A DNA stretch of 64,000 bases from Nocardioides kongjuensis (GCF_013409625.1 NZ_JACCBF010000001.1:3785001-3849000); one strand, 5' to 3'. Shown: positions 28,306-37,316, counted from the first letter of the stretch. The notes: generated by a model not told the origin, from the letters alone. A program made the numbers and translations.

Positions 28306-29283
28306 ATGCGTGCCGTCACCCAGTCCGCCCCGGGCGGGCCCGAGACCCTCGTCGTCACCGAGCTGCCCGACCCGGTCCCCGGTCCCGGCGAGGTGCTCCT
28401 CGAGGTGGCCGCGACCGCCGTCAACCGGGCCGACCTGCTGCAGCGGCAGGGCTTCTACCCGCCGCCACCGGGCGCCTCGGACATCATCGGGCTCGAGTGC
28501 AGCGGCACGGTCGCGGCCCTCGGCGAGGGCGTGACGGGCTGGGCGGTGGGCGACCAGGTCTGCGCGCTGCTGGCCGGCGGCGGCTACGCCAGCCGGGTCG
28601 TCGTACCCGCGGGACAGCTGATGCCGGTCCCCGACGGGGTCGACCTGGTCAGTGCCGCAGCCCTGCCCGAGGTGGCGTGCACCGTGTGGTCGAACGTGTT
28701 CATGATCGCCGGGCTGCGCCCCGGGGACGCCTTCTTGGTGCACGGCGGAGGCGGTGGGATCGGCACCTTCGCGATCCAGCTCGCCGCCGCCTCGGGAGCG
28801 CGGGTGTTCACCACGGCAGGCAGCGCGGAGAAGCTCGAGCGGTGCCGCGAGCTCGGTGCCGAGGTGGCGATCAACTACCGCGACGAGGACTTCGTCGAGG
28901 TCGTCCGGGCCGCGACCGACGGCGCAGGGGCGGACGTCGTGCTCGACAACATGGGCGCGAAGTACCTCGCCCGCAACGTCGACGTGCTCGCCGACGAGGG
29001 CCGCCTGGTCGTCATCGGCATGCAGGGCGGCACGAAGGCCGAGCTGGACCTCGGCCGCCTGCTCTCGAAGCGCGGCGCGGTGATCGCGACCGCCCTGCGG
29101 TCCCGTCCGGTCGAGGGGAAGGCCCGGATCTGCGCGTCTGTCGTCGAGCACGTGTGGCCGCTCGTGGCCGACGGGACGATCCAGCCGATCGTCTCCGCCG
29201 TGCTCCCCCTCGACGACGTCGCCGAGGCGCACCGGATGATCGAGTCCGGCGACGCCGTCGGCAAGGTCCTGCTCACCCCCTGA
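28306..29283 (+). CDS. NAD(P)H-quinone oxidoreductase (zinc-independent MDR family)
   Basis: A 325-residue medium-chain reductase of the quinone oxidoreductase/PIG3 type. The GroES-like N-terminal domain contains NRADLLQRQGFYPPPPG, typical of this branch; the nucleotide-binding motif is GGGGGIGTFAIQLA near residue 148. Zinc-binding residues of alcohol dehydrogenases are absent. It should reduce quinones or enals with NADPH. It lies 14 bp downstream of the DUF6457 gene. Confidence 0.85.
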   Translation: MRAVTQSAPGGPETLVVTELPDPVPGPGEVLLEVAATAVNRADLLQRQGFYPPPPGASDIIGLECSGTVAALGEGVTGWAVGDQVCALLAGGGYASRVVVPAGQLMPVPDGVDLVSAAALPEVACTVWSNVFMIAGLRPGDAFLVHGGGGGIGTFAIQLAAASGARVFTTAGSAEKLERCRELGAEVAINYRDEDFVEVVRAATDGAGADVVLDNMGAKYLARNVDVLADEGRLVVIGMQGGTKAELDLGRLLSKRGAVIATALRSRPVEGKARICASVVEHVWPLVADGTIQPIVSAVLPLDDVAEAHRMIESGDAVGKVLLTP

Positions 29284-29304
29284 CCCGCCCGCTGGGTCCG
29301 GCCG

Positions 29305-29691
29305 TCAGTCGGTCCTGCGGTCGTCGAGGCACAAGATGTTGTCCTCGCTGTCCTTGAACCACGCGGCGTGGCCCATGTCGCCCATCGCCGCGACGTCACC
29401 GTCCCAGGTGATGCCCGGCAGGTCGTAGTGCTCGAACGTCAGGCCCCGGTTCCTGAGCTCCTCGACCACGGGACGGACGTCGGCGACGTGCAGCTGGGCG
29501 ATGGTGTGGCCCGCCTGGCCGGCGTACTGCGTCTCGTAGAGGAAGAAGTCCGTCCCGCCCGTGCGGTAGACGAGCCCGCCCGGGTTCTCCTCGACCGGCT
29601 CGAGGCCGAGGGTGTCGGCGTAGAACTTCCGGGCGCGGGCGAGGTCGCCCGCCGGGATGTTCGCGGTGACCTGGCAGTCCTCCAGCAGCAT
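29305..29691 (-). CDS. VOC-family (glyoxalase/dioxygenase fold) protein
   Basis: A 128-residue single-domain VOC protein with the beta-alpha-beta-beta-beta pattern (ANIPAGDLARARKFYADTLGLEP ... FFLYET ... AAWFKDSEDNILCL; conserved FY and final Asp). Function is not assignable; many act on small metabolites or resistance substrates. It follows the preceding minus-strand gene by 13 bp. Confidence 0.75.
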   Translation of the reverse strand: MLLEDCQVTANIPAGDLARARKFYADTLGLEPVEENPGGLVYRTGGTDFFLYETQYAGQAGHTIAQLHVADVRPVVEELRNRGLTFEHYDLPGITWDGDVAAMGDMGHAAWFKDSEDNILCLDDRRTD

Positions 29692-29704
29692 CGGACGGGT
29701 CCCG

Positions 29705-30295
29705 TCAGGCGCTCTGGAAGTGCGGCTTGTGGAGGTCGTGGAAGGTCGCGCCCCGCATCGCGTACTCCAGCTCGCGGCGTACGTCCTCCGGCGGCTCCAT
29801 CCGCTCGCCCTCGCGGGCCGCGGCCTCGCTCGTGAACGCGACGGTCTCGACGAAGGAGCCGTCGGCCTCGATCGCGAGGGTGCCGCCGAGGATCTCGGGC
29901 CGCATCTCGTGCAGGGTCTCGGTGTCGGCCATCATCGCCTTGAGCCGGCTGGGGTCGTCGACCTTGCCGCGGATGATCTGGACGAAGCCGGCGTCGTCGG
30001 AGCCGCCGTCCAGGAAGAGCGTGACGTCGTCGCAGTCGTGGAACTCGGCGGGGCCGTCCATGAGGGCCATGAACCGCTCGGCCCAGGCGCTCTGCTCGGG
30101 GCGCGCGGAGTTGGCCATGGCCTCCTCGCGGGACGCGAACCGGACCACGGCCATCAGCTGGTCGTCGTCGGTGAAGCCGTAGGTGCCGCCCAGCCAGCCC
30201 GTCGCACCCGGCGCCAGGTCCCTGCGCCACTCGTCGAGCATCGCGTCGGCCTCGTCCTGCCGGGTGCAGGGGGCCTGGATCATCTGGATGAACAT
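29705..30295 (-). CDS. Hypothetical protein with two ABM-like (dimeric ferredoxin-fold) halves
   Basis: A 196-residue protein. The first half (MFIQMIQAPCTRQDEADAML ... LMAVVRFASREEAMANSARPEQ) and the second half (GFVQIIRGKVDDPSRLKAMM ... TVAFTSEAAAREGERMEPPE) look like tandem antibiotic-biosynthesis-monooxygenase-type folds. Such proteins are frequent in actinobacteria and largely uncharacterised. GAGGAG lies upstream of the ATG. It is co-transcribed with the VOC protein. Confidence 0.6.
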   Translation of the reverse strand: MFIQMIQAPCTRQDEADAMLDEWRRDLAPGATGWLGGTYGFTDDDQLMAVVRFASREEAMANSARPEQSAWAERFMALMDGPAEFHDCDDVTLFLDGGSDDAGFVQIIRGKVDDPSRLKAMMADTETLHEMRPEILGGTLAIEADGSFVETVAFTSEAAAREGERMEPPEDVRRELEYAMRGATFHDLHKPHFQSA

Positions 30296-30453
30296 GTGCT
30301 GCTCCTCGGTCGTCGGATCGGACGTGGATGTCCTCAGGACCGGTCGAGGTCGCTCATACCAGGCCCCGGCCGGGCCCATCGGCAACCTACGCCCGCGCGG
30401 CGTACCGGGCATCGCCCATCGGGGGGATGAGCGGGGATGGGTAAGTTGGGGGC

Positions 30454-31077
30454 ATGAGCGAGAACGCCTCCGGGAGCGAAGAGCAGATCGTCGTCATCGG
30501 TCCGGACGGGCAGCCGATCGGCACCGTCCCGGCGTCCGCGGTCGAGCAGGCCGAGGCGGCCGGCGGCCGTGACGACGACGGTGAGGACGGCGACGGCGAG
30601 CGCGCCCTCACCGACCTGGTCGAGCAGCCCGCGAAGGTGATGCGGATCGGCAGCATGATCCGCCAGCTGCTCGAGGAGGTGAAGGCGGCCCCGCTCGACG
30701 AGGCGAGCCGCAGCCGCCTCGCGGCCATCCACCGCTCGTCGATCGCCGAGCTCGAGCAGGGCCTGGCCCCCGAGCTGGTCGAGGAGCTCGAGCGGCTCTC
30801 CCTGCCGTTCTCCGAGGACGCCACCCCGTCCGAGGCGGAGCTGCGGATCGCCCAGGCCCAGCTGGTCGGCTGGCTCGAGGGCCTCTTCCACGGCATCCAG
30901 ACCGCGATCTACGCCCAGCAGATGGCCGCCCGCGCGCAGTTCGAGCAGATCCGGCGGGCGCTGCCGCCGGGCATGAGCCTGGGCGGTGCGGCCGCCCCCG
31001 GTGGTCACCCGGCCGAGCAGCCCGCTCCCGAGCAGGCCGACGGCGGACAGTCCTCGTCCGGCGGGATGTACCTGTAG
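30454..31077 (+). CDS. bpa: Bacterial proteasome activator
   Basis: A 207-residue Bpa/PafE (DUF2587) protein that forms a ring on the 20S proteasome and promotes ATP-independent degradation. The central four-helix region (PAKVMRIGSMIRQLLEEVKA ... LFHGIQTAIYAQQMAARAQFEQ) is well conserved, between a disordered acidic N-terminus and a Pro/Gln tail. The C-terminus is GMYL, a variant of the canonical GQYL docking motif. TAAGTT (30442-30447) lies 6 nt upstream of the ATG, a leaderless signature. Proteasome genes themselves are not in the window. Confidence 0.88.
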   Translation: MSENASGSEEQIVVIGPDGQPIGTVPASAVEQAEAAGGRDDDGEDGDGERALTDLVEQPAKVMRIGSMIRQLLEEVKAAPLDEASRSRLAAIHRSSIAELEQGLAPELVEELERLSLPFSEDATPSEAELRIAQAQLVGWLEGLFHGIQTAIYAQQMAARAQFEQIRRALPPGMSLGGAAAPGGHPAEQPAPEQADGGQSSSGGMYL

Positions 31078-31080
31078 GGA

Positions 31081-31734
31081 TCAGGCGCGGGGTCGGCGGC
31101 CCAGGCGCGAGACGAGCAGCAGCCCGAGCAGGCCGATCAGGCTGATCGCGCCGCCCGAGGCGAGCACCCGGCTGATCTGGGGCGGGTCGCCGAGCGGGTC
31201 GGCGGGCGGGTGGAAGCTCACCGGCTCCGGCGTCGGCTCCGGGGCGGGCGGAGGCTCGACGGAGGCGAGGTACTGCTTGAGCATCGCCGCGACCTTCGGG
31301 GTCAGGCCCTTGGGCAGCAGCACCGCGCCGCCGCAGGGGTCGGCGACGATGCCGTCGACGGTGTCCTTGGTGAAGAAGAGGTACGACGTCCCCTGGGTCA
31401 CCCCGGGCTGCGCGCCCACCGGCCAGTCGATGGTGACCGCGGCCTGCTGGCCCTTGGGCACGTCGCCCAGCCAGGAGCGCTCGACGGTGACGCCGTAGCC
31501 GACCCGGCCGGAGCCGGTCACCGGTGCGGCCGCGTCGACCCGGCCGACGAACACGTCGTCGGCCGCGGCGGCACGCTGGTCGACGGCCGCCTCGTTGGTG
31601 ATGTCGATGGGAGCGCAGTCGGCGGGGAGCCCGCCGGACGCGCCCTCGGCACTCCCGACGGCAGCACCCGGGAGCGCGACGAGCGCCACCGGCACCGCGA
31701 GCAGGGCAGCGCGGAGCAGACGGGGGGACCTCAC
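31081..31734 (-). CDS. Secreted, C-terminally membrane-anchored protein
   Basis: A 217-residue protein with a signal peptide (LLRAALLAVPVALVALPGAAVG), an extracellular domain (DDVFVGRVDAA ... VTVERSWLGDVPKGQQ ... GTSYLFF) reminiscent of metalloprotease-inhibitor/NTR-like beta folds, a Pro-rich stalk and a final helix (GGAISLIGLLGLLLVSRLGRR). Function unknown. The GTG overlaps the stop of the HAD gene by 4 bp; it is third in the serS operon. Confidence 0.7.
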   Translation of the reverse strand: MRSPRLLRAALLAVPVALVALPGAAVGSAEGASGGLPADCAPIDITNEAAVDQRAAAADDVFVGRVDAAAPVTGSGRVGYGVTVERSWLGDVPKGQQAAVTIDWPVGAQPGVTQGTSYLFFTKDTVDGIVADPCGGAVLLPKGLTPKVAAMLKQYLASVEPPPAPEPTPEPVSFHPPADPLGDPPQISRVLASGGAISLIGLLGLLLVSRLGRRPRA

Positions 31735-32579
31735 AGGCCCATCCCACCAGATCCGGCGACCGGGAACCAGCGGCCGATCTCGACGGCGGCCCCGTCGTCG
31801 TCGACGGAGTCGGTGACCGCGTCGGCGTTCTCCTTGACCTCGTCGACCGACTGGCCCATGGCCACGCCGCGGCCGGCCCACCGCAGCATCTCGATGTCGT
31901 TGCGTCCGTCGCCGATGGCGAGCACGTCGGTGCGGTCGATGCCGAGCTGCTGGGCGACGTACTCGAGGCCGGAGGCCTTGGAGATCCCGACCGGCGCCAG
32001 GTCGAGCCACGCGGTCCAGCCGACGACGTAGTCGGTGCCGTGGAGGCCGAGGTTGGCGGCCAGCGCGACGAAGTCCTCCGCGGTCGCCTTCGGGTCGCGG
32101 ATGATCACGCGGCTGACGGGCTGGGCGACCATGTCGTCGACGTCGGCGATGATCGTCGTACCGCCGAGCTCGCCGTCGGGGAACGGGCCGGACACGCGGT
32201 AGCCGACCCCGCGCTCCTCGACCGCGACCAGCGCCTCGGGGTGCTGGGCGAGGACGGCGGCGACAGCGGGGCGGGCGTCGAAGGTCACCTCGTGGACGAC
32301 CTCGGCGGGCGGGTAGCGCAGCACCACGGCGCCGTTGGCGGCGACGATCCAGAGCCGCTCGCCGTGGCCGTGCAGGTCGAGCTTGTCGGCGACGACGGTC
32401 ATGTTGTGGGGGGCGCGGCCCGAGGACAGCACGACGTGCGCGCCGGAGTCGAGGACCCGCTGGACGGCGTCGTGCACCGCCGGGGTGACCTCCTCGTGGC
32501 TCATGCCGAGCCCCGCCACCCACTTGAGCAGGGTGCCGTCGATGTCGAGCGCGACGAGGCGGGGCTGCCAGTCGCTCAC
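31731..32579 (-). CDS. HAD-superfamily phosphatase (Cof type)
   Basis: A 282-residue Cof-type HAD hydrolase. Motif I is ALDIDGTLL (nucleophile Asp12), motif II LSSGRA, and motifs III/IV are in ISKASGLEYV and AIGDGRNDIEML. These enzymes dephosphorylate sugar phosphates or flavin-type metabolites; substrate unknown. It lies 67 bp after serS and overlaps the next gene by 4 bp. Confidence 0.85.
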   Translation of the reverse strand: MSDWQPRLVALDIDGTLLKWVAGLGMSHEEVTPAVHDAVQRVLDSGAHVVLSSGRAPHNMTVVADKLDLHGHGERLWIVAANGAVVLRYPPAEVVHEVTFDARPAVAAVLAQHPEALVAVEERGVGYRVSGPFPDGELGGTTIIADVDDMVAQPVSRVIIRDPKATAEDFVALAANLGLHGTDYVVGWTAWLDLAPVGISKASGLEYVAQQLGIDRTDVLAIGDGRNDIEMLRWAGRGVAMGQSVDEVKENADAVTDSVDDDGAAVEIGRWFPVAGSGGMGL

Positions 32580-32646
32580 CGGGGTCCCCGCGAGGTCGTG
32601 CTCCGGGGGAGCGAAGCGGGGGAGGCGTGGAGCTTCGTGGGGTGGT

Positions 32647-33927
32647 TCATCGTGCGACGGGCTCCAGGACCTCGAGTCCGCCCATGAACGGCTGCAGCGC
32701 CTTCGGGACCCGGACCGATCCGTCGGCCTGCTGGTGGGTCTCGAGGACGGCGACGATCGCGCGCGTGATCGCGGTCAGGGTGCCGTTGAGGGTGGCGATC
32801 GGAGCGGTCCTCTCACCGAACCGGCCGCGGGTGTCGAGGCGGCGGGTCTGGAAGTCGGTGCAGTTGGAGGTCGAGGTGAGCTCGCGGTACTTGCCCTGGG
32901 TGGGGATCCACGCCTCGCAGTCGAACTTCCGGATCGCGCTGCCGCCGAGGTCGCCGGCCGCGATGTCGACGACCTGGTAGGCGAGCTCGAGCTTGTCGAG
33001 GAACTCCTTCTCCCACGCGAGCAGGCGCTGGTGCTCGGCCTCGGCGTCCTCGAGCGTGGTGTAGACGAACATCTCCACCTTGTCGAACCAGTGGACCCGG
33101 ATGATGCCCTTGGTGTCCTTGCCGTGCGAGCCGGCCTCCTTGCGGAAGCACGGGCTGAAGCTGGCGTAACGACGGGGCAGGCTGTCGGCGTCCAGGATCT
33201 CCTTGGAGTGGTACGCCGCCATCGGCACCTCCGAGGTGCCGACGAGGTAGAGGTCCTCGCCCTCGATGCGGTAGATGTCCTCGCCGCCGCCCTGGTCGAG
33301 GTAGCCGGTGCCCTCCATCGCCTCGGTGCGCACCAGCGACGGCGCGATCACCTGCGTGAAGCCGGCGTTGCGGGCCTGCTCCATCGCGAGGTTGACCAGC
33401 GCCAGCTCCAGCTGGGCGCCCACCCCGGTGAGGAAGTAGAAGCGGCTGCCGCTGACCTTGGCCCCGCGCTCGAGGTCGATCGCGCCGAGCATCCGGCCGA
33501 GCTCGATGTGGTCGCGCGGCTCGAACCCCTCCGCCGCGAAGTCGCGAGGCGTGCCGACGGTCTCGAGGACCACGAAGTCGTCCTCGCCTCCGGTCGGGGT
33601 CTGCTCCGAGACGACGTTGGGGATCGCCTTGAGGGCGGTGGTCCACGCCTCGTCGGCCTCGGCCTGCGCGGCCTCGAGGTCCTTGACCTCGGCGGCCAGC
33701 TGCTTGACCTGCGCGAGCAGCGCCTGCTTCTCCTCGCCCTGCGCCTGCGCGACCTGCTTGCCGAAGGTCTTCTGCGCGGCGCGCTTCTCCTCGAACGCGG
33801 CGATCGCGGCCCGTCGTACGGCGTCGGCCTCGAGCGCCCGGTCGACCACGTCGGGAGACGCCCCGCGCTTGGCCTGCGAGGCGCGGATGCAGTCGGGCTC
33901 GTCGCGGAGGATGCGCGGGTCGATCAT
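32647..33927 (-). CDS. serS: Seryl-tRNA synthetase
   Basis: A 426-residue class II synthetase charging tRNA-Ser. The N-terminal coiled coil (about 30-100), [15 protein letters not shown], motif 2 ([19 protein letters not shown]) and motif 3 ([16 protein letters not shown]) are all present. Length is standard. TAACCT (33939-33934) 6 nt upstream of the ATG marks a leaderless start. Two of its substrate tRNAs, tRNA-Ser(GCT) and tRNA-Ser(TGA), are encoded about 11 kb away. HAD and secreted-protein genes follow in the operon. Confidence 0.97.
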   Translation of the reverse strand: MIDPRILRDEPDCIRASQAKRGASPDVVDRALEADAVRRAAIAAFEEKRAAQKTFGKQVAQAQGEEKQALLAQVKQLAAEVKDLEAAQAEADEAWTTALKAIPNVVSEQTPTGGEDDFVVLETVGTPRDFAAEGFEPRDHIELGRMLGAIDLERGAKVSGSRFYFLTGVGAQLELALVNLAMEQARNAGFTQVIAPSLVRTEAMEGTGYLDQGGGEDIYRIEGEDLYLVGTSEVPMAAYHSKEILDADSLPRRYASFSPCFRKEAGSHGKDTKGIIRVHWFDKVEMFVYTTLEDAEAEHQRLLAWEKEFLDKLELAYQVVDIAAGDLGGSAIRKFDCEAWIPTQGKYRELTSTSNCTDFQTRRLDTRGRFGERTAPIATLNGTLTAITRAIVAVLETHQQADGSVRVPKALQPFMGGLEVLEPVAR

Positions 33928-33981
33928 GAGGTGAGGTTATCCGCCGACCCCGGCTGCCCGCGCATCGGTTTCGCCCCGAGC

Positions 33982-34090
33982 TCGTCGAGTAGCCGCCGGA
34001 GCGAGGGACGAGCGGAGGCGGCGTATCGAGACGCCAACCGCGTCTCGATACGTCCACGCCCTCGTCCCTCGGGCGTGGACTACTCGACGA
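33982..34090. repeat. Nested triple inverted-repeat element
   Basis: Three perfect inverted repeats are nested: outer TCGTCGAGTAG / CTACTCGACGA (33982-33992, 34080-34090), middle GAGGGACGAG / CTCGTCCCTC (34003-34012, 34061-34070) and inner CGTATCGAGACG / CGTCTCGATACG (34022-34033, 34041-34052). It lies between the serS promoter and the 3' end of the aldo/keto reductase gene. It has no coding capacity; it resembles a repeated extragenic palindrome and may terminate transcription. Confidence 0.75.
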
Positions 34091-34097
34091 TCTCTCG

Positions 34098-35081
34098 TCA
34101 GTACGGCGCGATGGGGTCGGGGGCGGGGAAGAGCGCGTCGAGCTCGGCGAGGTCCTCGGCGGTGGGCGACCACTGGTCCGCCCGCGCGTTGGCGGCGACC
34201 TGCTCGGGCGAGGTGGCACCGGCGATCACCGACGCGACCGGGTCCTGCGCGAGGAGCCAGCCGATGGCGACGGTGACCTCGGAGATCCCGCGCTCCCGGG
34301 CGAAGTCGGAGTAGGCCTTGAGCGTCGGGGACACGGCGTCCTCGAGCAGGTGCTGGCGGGTGTGCGAGAGGCGGGATCCCTCGGGGGCGTTGCCGGAGGC
34401 GTACTTGCCGGTGAGCAGGCCGTTGGCGAGCGGGAAGTACGGCAGCACGCCGATGCCGAACGCACGGGACGCGGGCAGCACCTCGAGCTCGGCCCGGCGG
34501 TCGGTGAGGTTGTAGTGGTTCTGGGCGGAGACGAACCGCTCGACGCCGAGCTCGCGGGCGACGTACTCGGCCTGCGCGATCTGCCAGCCGGCCCGGTTGG
34601 AGTGGCCGAGGTAGCGCACCTTGCCCTCGCGGACCAGGTCGTCGAGGGCGGACATCGTCTCCTCGATCGGGGTGCGCGGGTCGGGGGTGTGGAACTGGTA
34701 GAGGTCGATCCAGTCGGTGCCGAGGCGGCGCAGGGACGCCTCGACGGCGGTGCGGACGTAGCGGCGCGAGCCGCGGGCGCCGAAGTCGGGGCCGTTGGCG
34801 CCGCGCATGTCCATGCCGAACTTCGTGGCGACGACCACGTCGGCGCGGCGCGAGCCCAGCGCTGCCCCGAGCCGCTCCTCGGACAGGCCCGGCGTGGCGC
34901 CGTAGGTGTCGGCGACGTCGAAGAAGGTGATCCCCGCGTCGAGTGCGGCGCCGATCACGCGGTCGGTGCCCTCCTGGGACTCCGTGGCAGCGCCGGGGCG
35001 GCCGAGGTTGTTGCAGCCGAGGCCGACGCGGGACACGACGAGGCCCGAGCGGCCGAGGGTCACGGAAGAGGGGGCGGTCAT
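34098..35081 (-). CDS. Aldo/keto reductase
   Basis: A 327-residue NADPH-dependent aldo/keto reductase. The catalytic Asp and Tyr lie in DVADTYGAT, the Lys in VVATKFG and the His in LYQFHTPDP; the cofactor site includes VIAGATSPEQVAANA. Closest in type to general-stress AKRs such as YhdN/IolS-like proteins; substrate unknown. TAACGT (35093-35088) 6 nt upstream of the ATG suggests a leaderless start. Confidence 0.85.
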   Translation of the reverse strand: MTAPSSVTLGRSGLVVSRVGLGCNNLGRPGAATESQEGTDRVIGAALDAGITFFDVADTYGATPGLSEERLGAALGSRRADVVVATKFGMDMRGANGPDFGARGSRRYVRTAVEASLRRLGTDWIDLYQFHTPDPRTPIEETMSALDDLVREGKVRYLGHSNRAGWQIAQAEYVARELGVERFVSAQNHYNLTDRRAELEVLPASRAFGIGVLPYFPLANGLLTGKYASGNAPEGSRLSHTRQHLLEDAVSPTLKAYSDFARERGISEVTVAIGWLLAQDPVASVIAGATSPEQVAANARADQWSPTAEDLAELDALFPAPDPIAPY

Positions 35082-35102
35082 GACTCGACGTTATCCTCCA
35101 CG

Positions 35103-35266
35103 GGTGGTCACCTCCGGAAGGTGTTCGGAGGCGGCCCGTGCTCCGGGTGCGTGCATGGCAAGGCGGCGGAGCGAAGTCCTACCTTGTCGTCCAACGAGCG
35201 ACGCCAACGCCGCCAGGTGCGTGCCCGGGGTGCGGGGCGCCCGAAGACCTTCCGGAGATGACCACC
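35103..35266. repeat. Long imperfect inverted-repeat element
   Basis: Outer arms 35103-35122 and 35247-35266 match at 19 of 20 positions (GGTGGTCACCTCCGGAAGGT versus its complement). The similarity continues inward with gaps to roughly 55 bp per side around a centre containing AAGTCCTACCTTGTCGTCC. The right arm ends 1 bp before the PAP2-kinase start codon, so that gene's leader lies inside the element. It could be a miniature transposable element remnant; no target duplication is clear. Confidence 0.65.
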
Positions 35267-35267
35267 A

Positions 35268-36848
35268 GTGCTCGACCGCCCCCGCCGGACCCCTCTCCTG
35301 GCCTCGCTGATCCTGCTCGCCCTGTTCGCGGGGGTGGCCGGAGCCGTCGCCGCCGACTGGTCGTGGGTGGTGGAGCTCGACAGCCACGGGGAGTCCGCGC
35401 GCAACTGGGCCGGCGACCAGGGCTGGCTGGAGCACCCGCTGCGGATCGTCGAGATCGTCTTCGGGACGGCCTGCATGACCGCGATCACCACGGTGCTGGG
35501 CGTCGCCCTGTTCGTGAAGGGGCACCGGCGGGCCGGGATCCTGGTCGCGGCCGTGATGGCGGCCACCGCGCTGGCGACGTACGGCGCCAAGGTGCTCGTC
35601 GGGCGCGGCCGACCCGTGTGGCAGGACCCCGAGTACTTCCTGCACTCCAACGCCTTCCCGTCGGGCCACACCTCCTCGGCGGCCGCGTTCGCCGGCCTGG
35701 TCGTGCTCCTCGCCGTGATGCTCGTACGACGACCGGGCATCCGCCGCCTGCTCTCCACCCTCGCGGTCCTGGTGTGGGCGCTGGTCGCCGCGGACCGGAT
35801 CCTGCTCGGGCGGCACTACCCGAGCGACGTGGTCGGCGGCACCCTGCTCGGCATCGGCGTGCTGCTGCTCGGGGTGGCGCTCTACAACCCGCTCCCCCGC
35901 AGCCACGCCCTCAAGGCCGAGCCGCTGCCCGAGCCGTTCCCCTCGGCCCGCAAGCTGGCGGTCGTGCTGAACCCGATCAAGGTCGAGTCGGTCGAGCAGT
36001 TCCAGACCCTGGTGACCCAGATGGCGCTCGAGTCGGGGTGGAACGAGCCGCGCTGGTACCTCACCACCGTCGAGGACTCCGGCACCGGCCAGGCCGAGCA
36101 GGCCGCGGTCGAGGGCGCCGACCTGGTCATCGTCTGCGGCGGCGACGGCACCGTGCGCGAGGTGTGCGCCGAGCTCGCCGGCACCGGCATCCCGGTGGGC
36201 GTCGTCCCCGCGGGCACCGGCAACCTGCTCGCCCGCAACCTGGAGATCCCGCTCTTCATCCGCGCCGCCATCGACATCGCGCTCACCGGCCAGGACCGGG
36301 CCATCGACATGGTCGAGGTCGACGGCGACGGCATCGAGCGCACCCACTTCATGGTGATGGCCGGCATGGGCTTCGACGCCGCGATCATGGAGGGCGTCAA
36401 CGAGGACCTCAAGAAGAAGGTCGGCTGGCTCGCCTACGTCCTGTCCGGCCTGAAGGGCCTGATGTTCCCGGCGATGAAGCTGGAGATCTCGGTCGACGAC
36501 ATGCCGTTCACCAAGCACCGCGCCCGGACCTGCGTGATCGGCAACGTCGGCAGCCTGCAGGGCGGGATGAACCTGCTCCCTGACGCTGCGATCGACGACG
36601 GCCTGCTCGACGTCGTGCTGCTCTACCCGCGCCGCTTCCTCAGCTGGATCCCGCTGGTCCTGCGCGTGCTGACCCGCCGCGAGCACAACGCGGGCGAGTC
36701 GGTCGCGCGGATGACCGGGCGCAAGGTCGTCGTACGCGCGGCCGGCGAGGTCCCGCGCCAGCTCGACGGCGACACGATCGGACTGGGCTCGGAGCTGCGG
36801 ATGGAGTGCATCCACGGCCGGGTGCTGGTGCGGGTGCCGCGCGGCTGA
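35268..36848 (+). CDS. PAP2 phosphatase-diacylglycerol kinase fusion protein
   Basis: A 526-residue fusion. Residues about 1-210 are a membrane PAP2-type lipid phosphatase with its three motifs (KVLVGRGRP, PSGHTSSA, RHYPSDVVGG). Residues about 225-526 are a lipid-kinase domain with the nucleotide loop CGGDGTVREV near 291 and PAGTGNLLARNL. The two halves suggest interconversion of a lipid phosphate and its alcohol, e.g. phosphatidic acid or prenyl phosphates; substrates are inferred. The GTG start falls right at the edge of an inverted-repeat element. Confidence 0.88.
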   Translation: MLDRPRRTPLLASLILLALFAGVAGAVAADWSWVVELDSHGESARNWAGDQGWLEHPLRIVEIVFGTACMTAITTVLGVALFVKGHRRAGILVAAVMAATALATYGAKVLVGRGRPVWQDPEYFLHSNAFPSGHTSSAAAFAGLVVLLAVMLVRRPGIRRLLSTLAVLVWALVAADRILLGRHYPSDVVGGTLLGIGVLLLGVALYNPLPRSHALKAEPLPEPFPSARKLAVVLNPIKVESVEQFQTLVTQMALESGWNEPRWYLTTVEDSGTGQAEQAAVEGADLVIVCGGDGTVREVCAELAGTGIPVGVVPAGTGNLLARNLEIPLFIRAAIDIALTGQDRAIDMVEVDGDGIERTHFMVMAGMGFDAAIMEGVNEDLKKKVGWLAYVLSGLKGLMFPAMKLEISVDDMPFTKHRARTCVIGNVGSLQGGMNLLPDAAIDDGLLDVVLLYPRRFLSWIPLVLRVLTRREHNAGESVARMTGRKVVVRAAGEVPRQLDGDTIGLGSELRMECIHGRVLVRVPRG

Positions 36849-36854
36849 CCGGAG

Positions 36855-37253
36855 TCAGCTGCGGGCCAGCCGCGCGTGCGCGACGGCCTCGGCCTCCTCG
36901 GGCGAGAGCTCCTGCTCGCTGCTCCAGCCGGCGACCGACTTGGCGTAGGTGCGGGCCTCGTTGCGCCCGCGGATCGAGGTGAGGACGACCCCGTCGCCCG
37001 CGTCGTCCAGCAGCGCGAGCGACCACGACAGCCGCCCGCCCATCTCGTCGAAGGCGTCGTAGCGGACCACGGCCAGGTGGCGCAGCGCCCCGACCGCCTC
37101 GGCCCGCAGCGCGGCGACCTCGCGACGCAGCCCGGCGGCGTCGGCGGGGAGGTCGTCGGCGTGCGTCGTACGGCCGGGTCGTCCGTTGCGGAGCGCCACG
37201 GCGAGGGCGGCGACGGCCACGAGGAGGGCGAGGAGAGCGAGGACGACGGCCAT
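36855..37253 (-). CDS. DUF4446 family protein
   Basis: A 132-residue protein with one N-terminal transmembrane helix (VVLALLALLVAVAALAVAL), a short coiled coil (AAGLRREVAALRAEAVGA) and the DUF4446 core (VVRYDAFDEMGGRLSWSLALLD ... GVVLTSIRGRNEARTYAKSV, key RYDAF and R.E.R.Y). Function unknown. It is divergent from pheA; TACGGT 6 nt upstream of the ATG suggests a leaderless transcript. Confidence 0.8.
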   Translation of the reverse strand: MAVVLALLALLVAVAALAVALRNGRPGRTTHADDLPADAAGLRREVAALRAEAVGALRHLAVVRYDAFDEMGGRLSWSLALLDDAGDGVVLTSIRGRNEARTYAKSVAGWSSEQELSPEEAEAVAHARLARS

Positions 37254-37316
37254 GGGGCGACCGTAGTCGGCGAGACTGCGCGGCTGGGGCACACGCGCCG
37301 CCACTACCCTTGCCGC

